Source: Acidobacteriota bacterium (GTDB lineage Bacteria > Acidobacteriota > Terriglobia > UBA7540). From it: DNA of 8,924 nucleotides. Below are positions 6,718 through 8,924 of this stretch, one piece after another (the first letter of the stretch is position 1; each line of letters begins with the position of its first letter). The DNA lies in assembly GCA_021780055.1 (NCBI GenBank), contig JAJXZM010000147.1, positions 1 to 8,924 on the forward strand. The letters run 5' to 3'. Below the pieces are notes generated by a model, which did no database searches, was not told the origin of the DNA, and saw nothing but the letters and a program-made list of their open reading frames with translations. The translations under genes and the position numbers were made by a program.

Positions 6718-8342
6718 GGCCGTTTGACGCAAAGGGAATGTTCCATCCGGCCGCCAAGGGCCAGGGGGAGTTGCGCCAGCTCGCGGTTCGTGGCGCCGGG
6801 GCAGCCTTTTCTGCCCAGGGGTTGTCCCTGGCGGTCCAGATGGTCGCCACGGTAGTCCTGGCGCGGCTGCTGCTGCCCACAGACTTCGGCGTTGTGGCGA
6901 TGGTAACCACCTTCAGCCTGCTCATCATGAATTTCGGGCTGAACGGGTTTACGGAAGCCGTTGTCCAGACTGAAGAGATCAGCCGCACGCTGGCCAGCAA
7001 TCTCTTCTGGATCAATCTCGGCACCAGCCTTCTTCTGACGCTGGGATTCGCGTCCGCAGGCTCGCTGCTGGCGTGGTTTTACGGCGACCCGCAGGTGAAG
7101 ATGGTGGCCGTGGGAGTTTCGCTGACCATCTTCCTTACAGGCACTTCGGTTCTGCACCTGGCGCTGCTGAAGCGGGCCATGGAATTTCCCGTGATCGCCG
7201 CCAACGATGTTTTCGCCCGCGGCGCGTCGGTTGTCAGTTCCATCACCCTTGCCTTGCTGGGTTGGGGATACTGGGCGCTGGTTGCCGGTGTCGTCGCGCT
7301 GCCGCTCAGCACTGCTGTCGGCGCGTGGATCCTCTGCCGCTGGGTTCCGGGCCTTCCGCGGCGTGCCCCGGGAACGACAAAGCTGGTGCGGTATGCGATC
7401 AACGTCTATGGCCATTTTGCTGTCAACTATTTTGCCCGCAACATGGACAACGTCCTGGTGGGATGGCGGTTTGGCGCACAATCGCTCGGTTTCTACAAGA
7501 AGGCCTATGACCTGTTCGCTCTTTCTTCCAGCCAGCTTGTATCGCCTATTACCTCCGTCGCCTTCTCGGCTTTGAGCCGGTTGAAAGACGATCAGTTCCA
7601 ATACCGGCGATATTTCCTCAGGGCGCTTGCTCTGCTTGCGTTTGTTGCCCTGGGGGTTGGGGCGGACCTGAGCCTGGTTGGCAAGGACCTGATCCGTGTG
7701 ATTCTGGGCCCGGGGTGGGAAGAGTCTGGCCGGATCTTCGTTTTCTTCGGGCCGGGGATCGGCGTCATGCTCCTTTATTACACCCACGGGTGGATCCACC
7801 TTTCCATTGGGACCCCGGACCGCTGGTTTCGCTGGGGGATCATCGAGTTTCTGGTTACAGGTGCGCTGTTTATCGTGGGACTGCCGTGGGGACCAGTAGG
7901 CATCGCGATGGCGTGGACGGCCTCGTTCTGGATCCTGATGCTCCCCGCGTTCTGGTATGCCGGAAAGCCCATCGGTTTCGGCGTGGGTCCCGTGGTGAAC
8001 GTGATCTGGCGGTACATCGTCGCCGCAATCCTAGCGGCCTCCGCTTCCGTCCTGGTCGTGTTGCATTCGCATCCTTTTGGCACAGGAATGGGCATGGAGG
8101 ACGCGCTGGCCCGGATGGTGATAGTTTCGCTTCTGTTCTGGTCCCTTTATCTCATCGCTGTGGTAGCTTTGCACCGCAGCCTTGATCCTCTCTATCATCT
8201 GGTCAAGCTTTTGCCGGACATGCTTACGTTCCGCCGCACCTCGAAGCCGGTGCCTGCTGCCGCCGCCCCGAAGGGCGGGCTCCGCGCCGACGGCGTCCTC
8301 CGAATGGCCAGCGAAGAAATTCCCGAATCGGGTGGAAGGTAA
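6714..8342 (+). CDS. Wzx-type polysaccharide flippase (MOP superfamily, WzxC/TuaB-like)
   Basis: This 542-residue inner-membrane protein of the MOP exporter superfamily has about 12-13 hydrophobic segments. The N-terminal region is diagnostic: a GAGAAFSAQGLSLAVQMVAT helix, then VLARLLLPTDFGVVAMVTTF and NFGLNGFTEAVVQ, the pattern of the Polysacc_synt_3/WzxC group. Mid-protein, NYFARNMDNVLVGWRFG followed by LGFYKKAYDLFALSSSQLV is also typical of the group. It would move the lipid-linked repeat unit from the cytoplasmic to the periplasmic leaflet for the neighbouring polymerase. The C-terminal 45 residues are polar and Ala/Pro-rich, outside the membrane core. Translation probably starts at TTG 6714, which overlaps the upstream stop as TTGA, with GAGGA five bases before it; ATG 6738 is the alternative, losing eight residues. 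Very long antisense open frames here are a by-product of GC-rich codon use. Confidence 0.88.
   Translation: MRPFDAKGMFHPAAKGQGELRQLAVRGAGAAFSAQGLSLAVQMVATVVLARLLLPTDFGVVAMVTTFSLLIMNFGLNGFTEAVVQTEEISRTLASNLFWINLGTSLLLTLGFASAGSLLAWFYGDPQVKMVAVGVSLTIFLTGTSVLHLALLKRAMEFPVIAANDVFARGASVVSSITLALLGWGYWALVAGVVALPLSTAVGAWILCRWVPGLPRRAPGTTKLVRYAINVYGHFAVNYFARNMDNVLVGWRFGAQSLGFYKKAYDLFALSSSQLVSPITSVAFSALSRLKDDQFQYRRYFLRALALLAFVALGVGADLSLVGKDLIRVILGPGWEESGRIFVFFGPGIGVMLLYYTHGWIHLSIGTPDRWFRWGIIEFLVTGALFIVGLPWGPVGIAMAWTASFWILMLPAFWYAGKPIGFGVGPVVNVIWRYIVAAILAASASVLVVLHSHPFGTGMGMEDALARMVIVSLLFWSLYLIAVVALHRSLDPLYHLVKLLPDMLTFRRTSKPVPAAAAPKGGLRADGVLRMASEEIPESGGR
8334..8339 (+). promoter_or_regulatory. Ribosome binding site for the GTG-started terminal glycosyltransferase
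   Basis: GGAAGG sits within the last codons of the flippase gene, eight bases before GTG 8348, and supports that start and tight coupling to the upstream gene. Confidence 0.6.
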
Positions 8343-8347
8343 TCCAG

Positions 8348-8924
8348 GTGCGAAGCTCAGCTCTGACGGAGATTCCAGATTTGAAGCCGGAAGGCGTTCG
8401 CGCATCGGGCCAGGCGACTTGGGCAGCGGCGCACCCGGTTGAAGTGGCCCTGCTGACAGGCGGGACGGACCGGCACTACACTTACGGCTTGGCCATGTCT
8501 TTGATCACCAGCGGAGTGCGCCTTGACGTTGTGGGCGGCCCCGGGGTGGATGGTCCGGAGATGCATGTTACACCCGGCTTGAACTTTTTTGATTTGCGGA
8601 AAAGTCGGGGCCCGGACGACGGCCTGCTGAAAAAAGGGGCGAAATTGCTGGCCTTCTATGCCCGGCTCATTGCCTACGCGTGGAACGCCAGACCGGGAAT
8701 CTTTCACATTCTGTGGAACAACCGGATCGTTTGGTTTGACCGAACTCTGCTGATGCTTTATTACAGGATTCTGGGGAAGAAGATTGTGATGACCGCGCAC
8801 AATGTCAACGGAGCCAGGAGAGACGGCAGAGACTCCCTAGCCAATCGGCTGTCCTTGAGATTGCAATACCGGCTGGCGCATCACATCTTTGTCCACACAG
8901 AGAAGATGAAGGACGAACTGGTGA
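8348..8924 (+). CDS. GT-B glycosyltransferase (GT4-like), N-terminal part (partial)
   Basis: An open frame begins at GTG 8348, five bases after the flippase stop, and continues without a stop through the window end (192 codons seen). After a 31-residue leader of no recognisable content it reads VALLTGGTDRHYTYGLA (from residue 33), the first beta strand and glycine loop of a GT-B acceptor domain. Next come GVRLDVVGGPG, the segment FHILWNN (residues 119-125), KKIVMTAHNVNG with TAHN at 149-152, and HHIFVHTEKMKDEL (from residue 178). The TAHN and 'IFVHTE' motifs are typical of the N-terminal half of GT4-type retaining glycosyltransferases. The C-terminal donor-binding half with the E-x7-E motif lies beyond the window, so the donor is unknown. 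The gene fits the set as another glycosyltransferase building the repeat unit. No start closer to VALLTGG has a comparable ribosome binding site. Confidence 0.85.
   Translation, partial: MRSSALTEIPDLKPEGVRASGQATWAAAHPVEVALLTGGTDRHYTYGLAMSLITSGVRLDVVGGPGVDGPEMHVTPGLNFFDLRKSRGPDDGLLKKGAKLLAFYARLIAYAWNARPGIFHILWNNRIVWFDRTLLMLYYRILGKKIVMTAHNVNGARRDGRDSLANRLSLRLQYRLAHHIFVHTEKMKDELV

Noticed and set aside
6699..7799. A 366-codon open frame on the minus strand, opposite the flippase gene
   Set aside because: Its translation is low-complexity, polar and Arg/Gln/Pro-rich with no recognisable fold, whereas the + strand frame is a clear multi-pass flippase. Long antisense frames are expected in GC-rich coding DNA.
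1..8924. CRISPR arrays, tRNA/rRNA genes, insertion sequences or attachment sites
   Set aside because: No regularly spaced repeats, no transposase or integrase motifs, and essentially the whole window is occupied by coding frames.

Overview
The window is an interior slice of a bacterial cell-surface polysaccharide (exopolysaccharide or O-antigen) biosynthesis locus. Seven genes and the 3' end of an eighth all lie on the + strand, with no gap over about 110 bases, so most of it probably reads as one or two operons. The genes in the right two thirds are GC-rich. Their protein types (a DUF354 glycosyltransferase-like protein, a GNAT-type protein, an asparagine-synthase-like protein, Wzy, Wzx, and a GT-B glycosyltransferase with a TAHN motif) resemble surface-glycan loci of Acidobacteriota and other soil bacteria. 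This taxonomic hint is from memory of the families and is not proven by the sequence.

Layout: (1) bases 1-164 are the C-terminal end of a DegT/DnrJ/EryC1/StrS-type sugar aminotransferase. (2) A 106-base spacer carries an 11-bp inverted repeat. (3) A DUF354 protein (271-1386) with a good Shine-Dalgarno follows. (4) A family 2 glycosyltransferase (1459-2481) has a small perfect hairpin just before its ribosome binding site. (5) A GNAT/FemAB-like acyltransferase (2489-3382) follows seven bases later. (6) An asparagine-synthase-like protein (3458-5281) keeps its synthetase half, but its glutaminase active site appears destroyed. (7) A Wzy/O-antigen-ligase-type membrane protein (5317-6717) overlaps the start of (8), a Wzx-type flippase (6714-8342). 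(9) The first 192 codons of a GT-B glycosyltransferase begin at a GTG at 8348 and run off the window.

Together the genes fit a Wzx/Wzy-dependent pathway. The aminotransferase would make an amino sugar nucleotide, and the glycosyltransferases would build a lipid-linked repeat unit. The GNAT and asparagine-synthase-like proteins would decorate it, possibly as acyl, amide or aminoacyl groups. Wzx would flip it and Wzy would polymerise it. No initiating phosphoglycosyltransferase, export channel, chain-length regulator or exosortase is in the window; these would have to lie outside it.

The most unusual item is the asparagine-synthase-like protein. Its N-terminal class II amidotransferase domain begins Met-Pro-Gly-Ile instead of Met-Cys-Gly-Ile and has also lost the usual glutamine-binding residues. 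No clearly new defence, mobile or RNA system was found.
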